From NCBI GenBank assembly GCA_033961575.1, contig CM066738.1, positions 89,229,478 through 89,293,477 of the forward strand: a stretch of 64,000 bases of DNA. Direction: 5' to 3'. Below the pieces are notes generated by a model. That model saw nothing but the letters and a program-made list of their open reading frames with translations, searched no databases and was not told the origin of the DNA. Made by a program: the position numbers and the translations under genes. This document shows positions 12,205 through 23,791 of the stretch, one piece after another; positions within the stretch are counted from its first letter, which is position 1, and each line of letters begins with the position of its first letter. The DNA is from Aselliscus stoliczkanus. Its lineage: Eukaryota > Chordata > Mammalia > Chiroptera > Hipposideridae.

Positions 12205-12430
12205 TGGAGGAAGAAGGAGGGGTGTGCAATTGTTTTTATCTTCACGAGACTTTCTGAATACAATTCACTTCATTTCCCAGATGGCTGGTTTATATGGGTG
12301 GACATAACAATCCAAACACTTGCAGAAATAGACAGGGGAATAACTAAAAGGACTTGGAGGAGTCTAACCCCATCACTTTCAACTATTCTTCAGTTTCCAT
12401 TTCCCCTTGTCCAAAAATTGGCCTAAACAC

Positions 12431-12433
<3 letters not shown>

Positions 12434-12485
<52 letters not shown>
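12434..12485. repeat. (TC)n microsatellite
   Basis: An uninterrupted CT run of about 26 units. It directly abuts the L1 3' segment that follows. Confidence 0.97.
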
Positions 12486-12486
<1 letters not shown>

Positions 12487-12812
12487 AGCAGTTTTAGGTA
12501 TATAGAAAAATCCATCAGAAAATACAGTTCCATATGCCCCCCATTTCCCTCTCCACACTTTTCCTATTATTAACAGTTTGCATTCATGTGACACATTTAT
12601 CACAATAGATGAACAATTACTGATATATCATTATATCTAAAGTGTAGTTTACATCAGGTTCACATGTTGTATTATATAATTCTATGGGTTTTGAAAAATG
12701 TACAATTCCATTAGCATGTATCCATCCCTATAGCATCATACAGAAGAGTTTCACTGCTTAAAGTTCCCTGTGCTCCTCTTATTTATCCCTCAACCGCCCC
12801 ACACTCCTCTTT
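12486..12812 (-). mobile_element. LINE-1 3' UTR fragment, antisense
   Basis: 'GAGCAGTTTTAGGTATATAG', 'ACATTTATCACAATAGATGA', 'TCTATGGGTTTTGAAAAATG', 'GCATCATACAGAAGAGTTTC' and 'ACTGCTTAAAGTTCCCTGTG' follow the order of an old mammalian L1 3' UTR read in antisense. The element is 5'-truncated and has no coding content. Confidence 0.75.
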
Positions 12813-12814
12813 TA

Positions 12815-13730
12815 AAATGTGAAAATCTGTAGGACTATAAAGCGAGAAGGAGCTTACATTTTACTTCCTCAGCCGTACTTGACCTGCACAGTCAGATCTT
12901 TGCAGAAGAGGCTGAAAGTGGAGTATTGTTGGATTATTTGTTGCTGTGACACCCTAGACCTAAATCCACCCTGCGGTCCCACCACGACAGTTTCCCTGTG
13001 GACTGAAAGTAACTGCCACATACTTACAACTCTAATGGAGATCAAGTACCAATCTTAAAATGTTTTTTTTTGTTGTTGTTTTTGTTTTTTTAAAGCAGTA
13101 TCATAATTTCCGTGAGCAAAGAAATCCTGACCTCTTCCCTTTCTGGTTGGGATTTCGGATGGGAAGACACATCTACAGGTACATTTCATGGAAGGGGAGG
13201 GCAGAAGTGAGACTCCCTATGCAGGACTGGAAGCGCATGGCAGGGGCAAAAAGAGAAGGGTTGGAGACTGGCTGGTTATGGTGAGCTTTTGGCTCCAAAC
13301 TTTTAAAAGGAGATGAAAGCGAGTCTTCAAAGTTTTCCTCTAGGTTGGCGTAGCAGGAAGAGCAGGGAAACGTGTTCCATGGGCAGAAGTAGGTGTTTTT
13401 GCTAAAGAATCTCTTAGCACTTTAATTAAAAACATGGACTCAAAGTTAGACAGACAGTTCAAATGGTGGTTCCAGGATCGGTATGACTCTTCTACACCAG
13501 GTTCTCCATGACGCGCGAGAGAAATAGGGCCTATATTTTAACTGGCAGTCATTAAGAAAAAAAAAAAAAAGAGAGATGCATTTGCCAAGATTTTCAATCA
13601 ACCACTCACCAATATGATGATAATTCATAACGAGAAGTCATAATAGTGAGTGGCTGAATGGGATATTGTAGCAGAATACAGGCGCCTCTATCAGGTGTTG
13701 GAAAAGAAAGAGCAGAACTGGAGAAAGAAC
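12815..13730. other. Unassigned sequence, locally higher GC
   Basis: No recognised gene. A T-rich run lies at 13,061-13,092 and an A run at 13,556-13,570. A small CpG cluster (ACGCGCGAG) occurs near 13,512. Open frames are short and lack motifs. Confidence 0.35.
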
Positions 13731-13731
13731 A

Positions 13732-13744
13732 TGTGGTGTGTGGT

Positions 13745-13784
<40 letters not shown>

Positions 13785-13795
13785 CTGTGTGTGTC
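13732..13795. repeat. (TG)n microsatellite, imperfect
   Basis: A TG run interrupted by TGTC and TATC units. The pure core is about 13,750-13,782. Open frames reading through it on either strand are artefacts of the repeat. Confidence 0.95.
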
Positions 13796-13799
13796 TAAA

Positions 13800-16180
13800 T
13801 TGTGTTTGAGCAATTACAGAACAGGAGGACTGGCAGTTAATGGGTGAATACGAGGGGTGAAGCTCCAAGAAGCAGAACTAGGACATCAGCAGACACAAGC
13901 ATTTTTGCTATAAGCCTGAAATGACACAAAGTCTGAGAGTGGACAGTAGCATCAAAAATGCCAGGTGAGTCATCTTTCTGATTCAGCTTTATGCCTTCAA
14001 GATTTTTAAAAAATCTTATTTAAGAGAAAATTCTATTTAAATTGTAAACCATTATTATTATTATTACTATTTAATTAATTTCAGCTTTTTTTTAAAAATC
14101 AGGAAACACTCATTTTTTAGTTTTGCTACCTAACATAGGTAAATCATAACAAATACCCCACACCAATCAATGGTATTTTGATTAATATTCTTAACAGAGA
14201 AATCATTTTAACATTGGCATGCACTTCTCACCTCACCATCCCCAGGCCCCTCAGTGGAGAACATGAATTAATGAGGTACCTCAAATCCTGTGGCACTATA
14301 TTCTCAGTGTGGGCTTATGAGACTAACTTCTGAATAAAAGGTTAAAACACAAGAAAATATTTAGCAGGCTGTTTAATTACATTTGAGGTCTTGAAAATTG
14401 GCTTCCAATATTGCCATGTCAAAACCCAACCTTTCAGGAGAGCTACACACTTGAGGACCCTGGAAGCTGACAAGTAGGGGTCAGCAGAGATCTTTTACTG
14501 TTGGCAAAAATACTGAGCAAGCGCATTGGGATTCTCCCAGTTCTCAGGAACTATTACTAAATTCAGAAAAATGGTTCTTGGTTTTTCAGGCAAGTGGCCC
14601 TTCTGCTCTCTACTGAAAGATTTACTATATGCTGCTAGGTAATCTGCTTCCTTCCTCTATCAATTTGTACCGATTAGTGTACACCAGTGGGCATACATAG
14701 CTGATACTATCTTAAAGCTTTTCAAATTTTCATTTTTAATTGAGTCATCAAAGTCTAGCCTTAAAGGAGAAGAGTGAGGGGAAAGGTCTTGGTGTTTTAG
14801 TTGTTGACATCAGTGGTCAGGTTGGAGAGCCAATATTTGAGGAGGTAGGTGGAAGAGACAAGGAATGACAGCTTGGGTCACTGAAACCAGAATAACCACC
14901 AATGTGTTTTTCTATCATGCAGAGAATAAAAGAGAACTTTGAATGCTACCTACATGATATTTGATGTCCTTCCAATGATGGTTCACTTTCATAGTATCCA
15001 AAATTTTAAGAAGTAGGGTTGAACGTGCCTGACTTCAAGATTTATGAAAGCATGTTCTAGAAGGAATTATCTCTTCAACGTATAAAAAGTCAGGCTGCCT
15101 TAGCAGAGAGGATTTGGGAAGAAAAAGAGAGAAGCAATTTTTGTCATTATGCTAACGTGTTGCCCCAACTTTGCTATTGATGTCAATAGGTTCCAGGGGT
15201 TGCAAGGCTTTCTTTCACTCTCCGGTTCATTTCTCTGATGATGTTGCACAGAGACTCCCCTCCAAATGAGTAGGCCCTGTCTTAGGAACATAGATATACA
15301 TACCAACCCATTCCCACACACATAAGAAACAATAACCTCAGGACAGGGTCCCATTTTCCCATTTCAAATCCTGGCTGTGGGTTTTTCAGTTGGGGTTCTT
15401 TGATTTCATGCATGGACAGCAGCACAGGGGAAGCTGGGAAACTGCTCCACCAAGGCTTCAAGCATATGCCTGAATTTGTTTACCACAAACAAAATCTTCT
15501 CAGCTACTGTTACTGTCACCATAGCAACAAGATTGAGGTTGCTTCTATCAACAAGGCACCTCATAAGGCAAAGGCAGGCAGTTAATAAAGAAGAGCAATG
15601 ATAATTATATAGCAGCCAGTTGCCAGCTCAAACACAGAGGCCTTTCTCCAAATTGTAGTGCCATTTACTAGTAGAAATGGAAATTATAACTTAATAGGCA
15701 TTGGAAGTTCATTCCTGAATTTGTCTAGGAGATGGAAACATAAACAGCTGGAAATTCTCCACAGATCTTAACTCAGCTCCATGGTATAACCCTATTAGTA
15801 GGTTTATTAGCCTCAGTAGCATAAAACTGCCTCATTAATGAGTAAGAATAAAAACCAGGAGCAGCTGAAGAGAAATCAATTTTTGATTTTAAATACAAAA
15901 TATTGAAACAAGGACCCTGAGAACAAGAATGGACTAACTGAGAAAAGTGAGATTAAGTAGACATTGTAATTCCCTGTCCTTTTCATTGAGACAAATAAGT
16001 TTATGTGAACTGAATACATAGCTGATAACTTTTATCTATTATTATCTACTATTAATCAACCATCTTGTGCGCTGTCCATTTCATAGTTACATACTTTAAT
16101 TTGCAATAAAGTAGAACTGTATTAGAGAAATACAATGAAGAATACAAAAATGTAGTACATTGATTCATTCATTAAAGTTT
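13800..16180. other. Unassigned sequence
   Basis: More than 2 kb in which I recognise no gene and no repeat with confidence. A (ATT)n-like patch lies at 14,053-14,070. The open frames at 15,100-15,354 (minus) and 15,400-15,585 (plus) are chance length. Confidence 0.35.
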
Positions 16181-16184
16181 AATT

Positions 16185-16360
16185 GACTACTGACAATGCT
16201 TACAGTGAGCCAGGCATTGTATTAATCCCAGGAATAAAATAGAGGTCCCATTCTCAAAGACCTTGATAATTTTCACTGGATATGCAAATACAAATAATTC
16301 AGGCAGGATGATATTGAAAAAGAAAGTTCTGGAAGTGATAATGAGGGAATGCAGAGAAGG
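16185..16360 (+). repeat. Ancient LINE-type repeat fragment
   Basis: 'AGTGAGCCAGGCATTGTATT', 'CCCAGGAATAAAATAGAGG' and 'CCCATTCTCAAAGACCTTGA' follow the order of the common old 'GCCAGGCACTGT...' mammalian repeat (L2/CR1-related). Similar decayed copies appear near 36,160, 39,590, 44,750 and 47,420. Confidence 0.4.
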
Positions 16361-16640
16361 GAGTGACAAATATTACTTGGAGATTTTGATGTAACTTGAC
16401 AATAAGATATACTCAGGTTGGCCTTGGAAAATTAGAATAACATCTACAAACAGAGAATGCGATCTCAAAGGTAAAATGGACAAAATATAGTCATAAATCT
16501 CAGCCCAAACTTTTACATCTTCATCTTCCTCCTCACCATAAATATCACAACTAACTACTTGACTTTTCCACTTGGGCTGAGGCATTTATCCAGGTAGAGC
16601 AAGATGCATTAGCCATTGCCCAGACTTTCCCTGGGTCCAT

Positions 16641-17031
16641 GGATTAGTTCCCTAGGACTGTTATAAAATATTACCACAAATTGCATGGCTTGAAACAACA
16701 GAAATTTATTCTCTTACAATTCTAGATGCTAGAAGTCCAAAATCAATGGAGACGTAGTCCCTCTGAAAGTTCTGGGAAGAATCTTTCCTTCCCTCTTCCA
16801 GCTTTGGGTGGTTGCCAGTCATTCTTGGCATTCCTTGATTATAGGCATATCACTCCAATCTCCATCCCTGTCATCACATAGCCTTCTTTGCCATGTCTCT
16901 CAATCCAGTATGACTTCATCTTAACTTGATTACATCTGTAAAGACCCTGTTTCCAAATAAGGCCACATTCACAGGAATTAGGACTTCAACCTCTCTTTTG
17001 GGGGGGAACAAAAATCAATCCTCAACAGCCC
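16641..17031 (-). mobile_element. MLT1-type (MaLR) solo LTR, antisense
   Basis: The plus strand shows the complement of a MaLR LTR: 'CTAGGACTGTTATAAAATAT', 'CAACAGAAATTTATTCTC', 'ACATCTGTAAAGACCCTG', 'TTCCAAATAAGGCCACATTC' and 'GGACTTCAAC'. It is near full length for the family. It lies just beyond the minus-strand ERV pol remnant, but MaLR LTRs are not the normal partner of ERVL pol, so the adjacency may be coincidence. Confidence 0.75.
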
Positions 17032-17049
17032 ATAAGAAAGCACAGGGAT

Positions 17050-17400
17050 CTATCTATCTGTAATAGCCCTGGCCAGTGAGTTGAGACTGACCTGAATGCT
17101 TTTCAGGGGCAAGATAATGTTTAAACACTTGCAGCTCTCTTATGACCTCTCTTAAAGAGCAAGTCACCATATTTGGGGAAGAAAATTGAATGCCTTGATC
17201 ACACACAAAAAGTACCATGCCCGGAGCACACATGGTGCCTCTGGCAAGAAAGTAGTAGTAATATTTGTTGGAGACTCCAAATGGGCACCTTGTTGGTTGA
17301 GGGGAGTAGGAGGGTGGGCAGACTGACAGGGTCTCCAAAGTTCATTTTCAGACAGCTGGTAGGCCTAAGGTTTCCAGTTCCATTGTAATAATTGAGTCTA
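17050..17400 (-). pseudogene. ERV integrase-like fragment
   Basis: A 94-codon minus-strand open frame (17,054-17,338) contains VCDQGIQFSS, which resembles the DQGTHF block around the second catalytic Asp of ERVL-type integrases. It is followed by residues (LAPEKHSGQ) that loosely match the next conserved block. The upstream match is poor. Context supports the call, since related pol sequence continues at higher coordinates, but homology is judged by eye and the fragment is clearly not functional. Confidence 0.45.
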
Positions 17401-17730
17401 GTTCTGTTTTTGGAGGGTTGCCTAAAGACAGTCAGTCCATTTTTTCCTATTTGCCCATGCCATCAGCTGGGTTGCATTTGACTGCTTTCCTGGAAGAACT
17501 GAGAATGGGATTGGTGAAGACATGGGAGGTGCTGACAGGTGATCTAGATGAGAGGTTCAGGACCTACGTCTATCTTCACCCACTGTTGATAGACTTCTCA
17601 CCAAGGTAGGGGAATAACGACCAAGTTACGTTCAGAGTTCTACTGAACACACAAGGATAGTGGACTCATCAGTTACTTGCGATTGTTTAGGAGAATAACA
17701 TCTGGCCATTTTCCCTTGTGAGGAACTCTC

Positions 17731-17976
17731 TAAGGGCAATGCTAGTTTTACTGATTCTTAGGCTATTTCCAATGGCCCAGCTGTTGGGTCTTCCACTTGG
17801 ATAACTATAGACTGGCAAATTAAAGACATCCCTCTTTGGGGCCACAAAATATGAAAACAAATCATTGTGGCTGCCAACTGAACTATTTGGGTCACTTAAA
17901 TAGATGTTTATGGTAAGGGTGTGTTTTCTGATGAGACTGGCTAGAATGGAGTTGCTGAGTGAGCCTCTCTCTTCTA
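17731..17976 (+). pseudogene. ERVL-like RNase H fragment, inverted copy
   Basis: Plus-strand translation gives SFTDS-stop-AISNGPAVG and then TWITIDWQIKDIPLWG, which matches the TDSW...NGLA...W...PLWG pattern of ERVL-type RNase H. The stop replaces the Trp after TDS. The segment is a near-exact reverse complement of 19,009-19,250, so this ERV region contains an inverted duplication of itself. Translation ends in several stops and there is no coding capacity. Confidence 0.75.
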
Positions 17977-18539
17977 TTCCTCCTAAGATCAAATGTGCTA
18001 TCTTCCTAGGTGCTTGTGTTGCTGTTCCCTCTCTACTGCCACAAAAATTGTTATATCCTATTCCAGTGGCTATAGTTTATGCCTCACCCACCCCCACCAT
18101 CATCCTCTTCTCACACCTAGGCTATTCATCCAAAAGAGCCATGTGAAAGAGAGAGAAGGGCCTTTTTTACAATTAGCATCGTGTTCAATCTAGTGGTCAT
18201 TAGTCTTATGATCTAGAACCATGCCAATCCAATAAAAGAATCCAGGTGGCCAAATCAAAATTAACTTTTGATAACCTGGCCCCATTTTAGCCAGATCACC
18301 AATCAGAGGGCTGAGTTACAAGCCAGCAAATGATTGCTGCTGGGGGAAAAATAGAAACATCATGCCTAGGAGTGATCAGGGTGGAATATCAAATTGTTAA
18401 AATGAGTATTTTTCTTATGAGATAAAAATAGACAATCTGTTTCTAGAGGCAGTCACACCCATTGACCAAACAAACTTAGCAAAGTGTGTGGACTAGAGGA
18501 AGCTAAGGGAGATAGAATCAGAAATATTTGTGTGTCAGT

Positions 18540-18780
18540 ATTTTAGAAGGCTGTTCCAACACTCAAGAATACCAAATACCTCTTGGTGGCAGAGAGCATG
18601 GGAGTTCCATCAAATACCATGACCATCAGCTCATTAAACCATTGCAAATGGTTTGGAAAGCTTAAAATATTAGTTTCAAAAGTCTCAATGTTATTAGATG
18701 TTCCAGCCAATCGAACTAAAACAATAAAACAGCAACCTGAAAAAGTGTCATCACAGGTGAGGTACCACTGAAAACCCAAA
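18540..18780 (-). pseudogene. ERVL-like integrase core, decayed
   Basis: Minus-strand reading gives WYLTCDDTFSG, similar to the (L)TG.DT(Y/F)SG block that follows the first catalytic Asp of ERVL-type integrase. In a different frame near 18,560-18,640 it gives HGI-stop-W and ECWNSLLK, similar to the HGIHW...ECWNGLLK block. The interval between the blocks is shorter than expected, so internal deletion and frameshift are inferred. The fragment is dead. Confidence 0.6.
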
Positions 18781-19008
18781 GAGGGAAGTCAAAGGTCTGA
18801 AATCGTTAAGTTGCCAGGAATAGAACCAGTACCACCAGGCAACTGGTTCAAATGTTTGCAAGAGAAAAAAATTTGGCATGCAGTGGACAGTCTCTTTTGC
18901 ACCGTCAGAAACAGAGATTTCTATTGTGTGTCCAGGTTATGAAGGTGGATGTGTTTCCATGTCTGATACCATGATGAATCCAGGAGCAGTGATGCTAATC
19001 TGTGTAGT

Positions 19009-20230
19009 AGAGAGGCTCACTCAGCATCTCCATTCTAGCCAGTCTCATCAGAAAACACACCCTTACCATAGACATCTATTTAAGTGACCCAAATAGTTCA
19101 GTTGGCAGCCACAATGATTTGTTTTCATATTTTGTGGCCCCAAAGAGGGATGTCTTTAATCTGCCAGTCTATAGTTATCCAAGTGGAAGACCCAACAGCT
19201 GGACCATTGGAAATATCCTAAGAATCAGTAAAACTATAACAAGGTTCATCAAGGGTAGTATTGCCCAGATGCATGAGAAATGTCTTTGAGTTCTACCCTG
19301 AGTGGGACAATCAGGTCTGCTTTTCTTTCTGCTTAACTGGAGCTGGGCTGAACAGCCGTAGCAGCCCAGTAGACATCGGATTTCAATAAGCAGAACCATC
19401 AGTGAAGAAATCTCAGGCACTGAGGGAAGTCTCTGTGGATGGAGAGATGCAATAAGCAAGTCGTTTTTCTTAAGGCACAGCTGAATGGGGGATACAGTTT
19501 TCTCCAAAGGAATAGCTGCCACTGTCCTATATCAGGCTGAAATGTCACTTTTTCATATAAAGCTGAAATATTACTAGGATCAGGCCAGCTGCTTTCTTTC
19601 ATGTTCCATTTCCATTTGACAAGCTAGGTTTATTGGGTCCTTCCCATCTTGTTAGTTGTTGCATTTGGAGTGATCTTCCTCCAAGTGGACCGATCTGGCA
19701 AGACAGTCACAAGGCTCCCATGGGTCAGGCATTTAGTTTTGACAAGAGCCTAGAAGCATAGTAACAGTCACTTTTCAAAAAAGTTGTATCTGGAAGACAT
19801 ATCAGGAAGGTGACAAGGCCAAAATCCCCTGGGGAACCACTGGGTAAAGACTGTCTCCCTTTGTTAGAAGACCTAATCATCAAAGTCATCTTTTACAAGA
19901 ACTTGTAGCTCAAGAGTTTATTAGGGTTGTGGGGTACCAAACGTATTAGCACTTCCTTATAGGTGGTTCTTGCTGATGAGAATAATCCCCTCTGGCATTG
20001 ATGGAAGGGAAGTACAAGCATATAACGTATCAAGTGAGCCACCTTTAATGGTGGAAGAGAAGGCACCAGTCTTCACGGCCTGCCCTACCCTGTGTCAACA
20101 AAGCTGCAGGGATGGGAGTTGCCCAGGCCAGAATGCCACAGAGTGCCACAGTTCATTACACGCAAAGATCAGCAGTTTTTCAAGTATAAATGCTTCTCAG
20201 ATTATTATGCCTTTGATCAACTTTTAGAAC
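19009..20230 (-). pseudogene. ERVL-like pol remnant: RT connection and RNase H
   Basis: Reading the minus strand from high to low coordinates, first comes RT-connection sequence around 19,600-19,850 with KCLTHGSLVTVLP and LVKWKWNMKE, matching the '.CLT.GHQVT' and 'IKWKWYIRD' blocks of ERVL pol. Next is DFFTDGSA at about 19,390, the RNase H start. Then SFTDS-stop-DISNGPAVG and PLWGHKI at 19,150-19,250 give the RNase H TDS block. Several frameshifts and stops break the frame. The 20,000-20,230 part is only weakly matched. The 19,009-19,250 segment has an inverted partner at 17,731-17,976. No matching LTR pair was found. Class III (ERVL) is inferred from block similarity. Confidence 0.7.
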
Positions 20231-21055
20231 GCCAAAATGGTTGTTTTGTCTCTTTTCTCCAGTTTCATAGTTGCTTTCTGGGGAGATTTACCAATATACT
20301 TCCTTAGCTAGAAGTTACAAATGCTTTAATTTTGCAGTCAAATCATCCTTTCAGCTTAACACAGTCCATGGAGGCTAATAAGGTAATTATCTATGCCTCA
20401 AAATGTCTAAAACCCAGGGCATCCTCAGAGAGCCCTGTAAGCTGCTATGCACTCAACTATACTCAAATGTCTGAGAAATCCTGTTCAACTATTTCCCTCC
20501 CCACTGCTCATATTGTGCAGAATAAAGACACACCAGGCCAGGGACCTAATTGGGTGAAAGATGTTTTCTTAGAATTGCCTAGAGAGGCTCTTCCCTCACC
20601 TTCTTCCCATGGTGCTTCTTCTCTGCTTCAGTCTTATGTTAACACTCTCTCTTACCATTAATTAAATCTTGAATGTAGATATGCAATAGTCATGCTTCTC
20701 AGCTTTCCACGGCATGTCTCTGGGAGAAGCATAGAATTCACACAACGAGGCCTGGCAAACATGACAATAATAGAAGAGACCCAGAGATTGAAATTAATTC
20801 GGGGACTGAGGTAATGAGCATCTAGGCAGTTTTTAACATTCTGGTTTGTAATTTTTCATATTTTAAAAATAATTTTGATATTAAAACAGTCATCTCAGTT
20901 ATCCTCAGCAGCACCCTAGATCAGACAACTCGGCCCATCCACAGCCTCAGCTTTTCTACTTTTCCCTGTCCCTCAAGGTGGCATGGCCTCAGCATGTTTC
21001 CAAGTTGTTGGGTTTATCCTAGCTCTTCTGATAAATCTTCACTCAGATGTTTTTC
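20231..21055. other. Unassigned sequence next to the ERV remnant
   Basis: A 109-codon plus-strand open frame (20,332-20,661) has no motif I know. The stretch could hold further decayed ERV sequence, but I cannot show it. Confidence 0.35.
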
Positions 21056-21057
21056 CT

Positions 21058-21511
21058 CAGTTTTAAAAATTTTATTGAATTCACTGGGGTGACATTGGTT
21101 AATAAAATTTCCTAGGCTTCAAGTATACGATTCTATACTACATCATCTGTATCCTGCATTGTGTGTTTACCACCCAAAGTCAAATCTTCTGTCACCATAT
21201 ATTTGACCTGCTTTACTCTTTTCTACTTTCCTCCTTCCCCCTCTCCTTCTGGTAACCATTATACTGTTGTCTGTGTCTATGAGTTTTTGTTTGTTTGTTT
21301 TGTTTGTTTGATGTTGCTTTTAGTTTTATATCCCACATATGAGTGAAATCATATGGTTCTTGACTTTTTCTGTCTGGCTTATTTCACTTAGCATGATATT
21401 CTCAAGATCCATCTATGTTGTTGCAAATTGCAGTATTTCATCTTTTCTTATGGCTGAGTAGTATTCTATGATACATATGTACCACATTTTCTTTATCCAA
21501 TTATCTACCCT
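21058..21511 (-). mobile_element. LINE-1 3' end, antisense part of a 5'-inverted insertion
   Basis: 'ATTCACTGGGGTGACATTGG', 'ACCACCCAAAGTCAAATCTT', 'CACATATGAGTGAAATCATA', 'ATGGCTGAGTAGTATTCTAT' and 'TGTACCACATTTTCTTTATC' are the L1 3' region in antisense order. A (GTTT)n patch lies at 21,287-21,310. The segment joins directly to the sense segment that follows. Confidence 0.85.
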
Positions 21512-21845
21512 AGGACACTTCTCCCAAAAAGACATGCAGATGGCCAACAGATATATAAAAAATGTTCAACTTCACAAGTTATTAAGGAAATGCAAATCAA
21601 AACCACCTCACACCTGTTAGAACGGCTATCATCAACAAGACAAGTAATAACAAGTGTTGGAGAGGCTGTGGAGAAAAAGGAACCCTAATACACTTCTGGT
21701 GGGAATATAAATTGGTACAGCTACTATGGAAAACTGTATGGAGATTCCTCAAAAAATTAAGACTAGAGTCACCATATGACCCAGCAATCACTCTTCTGTG
21801 TATCTACCCCAAAAATTTGAAAACATTTATTCATAAAGATAAATG
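21512..21845 (+). mobile_element. LINE-1 3' region, inverted 5' part of the same insertion
   Basis: 'GACATGCAGATGGCCAACAG', 'AAGGAAATGCAAATCAAAAC', 'GTGTTGGAGAGGCTGTGGAG', 'AATTGGTACAGCTACTATGG' and 'CCAGCAATCACTCTTCTG' are the L1 ORF2-end/3' region in sense order. In a normal L1 this block lies immediately 5' of the sequence in 21,058-21,511, so the two halves form one element with an inverted 5' part (twin priming). Confidence 0.85.
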
Positions 21846-21911
21846 CAGTCAGATTTTTTTCTTTCTTCTTATCCATAAATTTCCCAGTTCAACCACTAGA
21901 TGATTTGAGAA

Positions 21912-22010
21912 AATCCTTCCTTCCTTCCTTCCTTCCTTCTTTCCTTCCTTCCTTCCTTCCTTCCTTCCGCCTTCCCTCCCTCCCTCCCTCCCTTTCTCTC
22001 TCTCTGTCTC
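21912..22010. repeat. (TTCC)n/(TCCC)n/(TC)n compound microsatellite
   Basis: TTCC units dominate from 21,914 to about 21,968, shifting to TCCC and then TC. It accounts for the Lys/Glu/Gly-rich open frames on the opposite strand. Confidence 0.95.
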
Positions 22011-23277
22011 ACTCTTAGAAGAAAAGATAAAGCCCCAGCCAAAGTGCAATTTTCTAATGCTGTAAAACTGATGACATAAATTATATGGCATTCAGACTCC
22101 CAGTTCCTTTGTGACTCCAGTACAGTTGGGTCCTGGTACATTTTAGCTAGAGAAATGGTCTCATAGAAATATCTGACATGAGGTAGTTTCTATTTCTTTA
22201 CTGCCTCTCTCGAACAAGAGCTGGGGATTGACCACATATGACTTATGCTCTGGCTGCAATGAACATCTATGGGCTTCTCTAATGTTCAGCCTCAGGTTTT
22301 CAGAAAAAGAAGACTTTAACTGTCCCAAACGTCTCCTATAGCTTCCAGATTTGGGTCAGTGCCCACTGACATCACCATGTATTACTTTTACCCAGAACTC
22401 TCTAGTTCTGGGCCCTTAGAAATTCTAATGTAGGTCTTTATCCTTTCCTTTCTTTTTCATCTGTGTTGCTTGAAATTTATTTATTAATCATATATTAAAT
22501 TTGTTGATTCTTTGTTTTCGCTTTAGTAAAATTTGACTTTATTTTTCTAAACTAGAATCTTATTATATATCATGTTTCTTTTTATGTGACTCAGGCTACT
22601 AATTTTAGTAAGCTATACTGAAGTTACTTTTTATCTAAGAAAATCTGATTCCCTCAAGGAAATTCTCTCAGAATTGTAGGTTTAAGTATTATTATTAATA
22701 TTTTCTCTTATTTTTGATTTGTCATTTACATCATTTAATAGACTTTAATTTGATATGATTGATAGATATTCTTTATTCTGATAAAGTCCATTTTATCAGC
22801 TTTTCCTTTTTGACTATATTTGTGCCCTATGTAACAAACATTTGTCCTGTGATGAAGAAATGAATATTCATTCTTCTACATTATCTTTACAAGTTTGTTT
22901 TGTCTTTTACTTTAAACTGAAAACAAAACTGGATTTGATATTTGTGTATAGAGACCTGTGACATAGAGACCAATTTTTATTATTTTTTATATGTATAGCT
23001 GATTGTTTAAGCATATTTATTGAAAAGACAGTGCATTATGTACTATTCTGTAGTGTCAAGACTGTCATGATATATCAGTAGTCATTGGTCTGTTTCTCGA
23101 TTCTTTTCTTTTGGTCTATGTCTATACTTAGCCAATAACACCTTAATCTAATCACTGTAGCTTTATAATAAGTATTTATATTTGATATAACATGCACAAA
23201 CTCAATTTCTCCTCTAGATTTGTCAACTACAATCGGCTCTTTGCATTGTCACATACATTGTAAAATTAGTTCAAGTT

Positions 23278-23318
23278 ACACACATACACACACACACATA
23301 CATACACATACACACATC
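23278..23318. repeat. (CA)n-rich microsatellite
   Basis: Imperfect CA/CATA repeats within the antisense L1. Confidence 0.85.
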
Positions 23319-23538
23319 AAAAAGGGAAAAAAAATGCTAGGATTTTCACTGTGACTGAATTGAATTTATAGACTTGTTTAGTCACAATTGACATCTCCAA
23401 TGCCATAAACATGGTTTGCTCCCTATTTATTAAGGTCTTTATTTTTATCAGGAATATTTTATAGTTTTCTGTTTACATATCTGCATCTCTTCTATTACAT
23501 TTTTTTCTAAACCATTTATGTTCTTCCAATTATAGATT

Positions 23539-23557
23539 ACATATATATATATGCATA

Positions 23558-23590
<33 letters not shown>

Positions 23591-23591
23591 T
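23539..23591. repeat. (AT)n microsatellite
   Basis: AT run with ATGC and ATGTG interruptions in the antisense L1. The run is likely to vary in length between individuals. Confidence 0.95.
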
Positions 23592-23643
23592 TAAAAGATA
23601 CTTTCTTACTATTTATTGCATAAACATAAAAATACATTTGAAG

Positions 23644-23791
23644 GGCCGGTCGAGTGGCTCAGTTGGTTAAGAGCTCACTCAAGCGTGCGAGCTGAGCTCT
23701 GAGCAACAGCAGTTCGATGCCAGCCTGAGCTGAGTTGCTGTTGAGCTGCCAACAGGTGGCAGAATGGCGCAGCTAAAATAATAAATAAATA

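Noticed and set aside
12062..12603. Frames with poly Cys-Val or poly Arg-Glu runs
   Set aside because: They are translations of the (TG)n and (TC)n microsatellites. The same applies to 13,638-13,868, 21,849-22,141 and 37,886-38,139.
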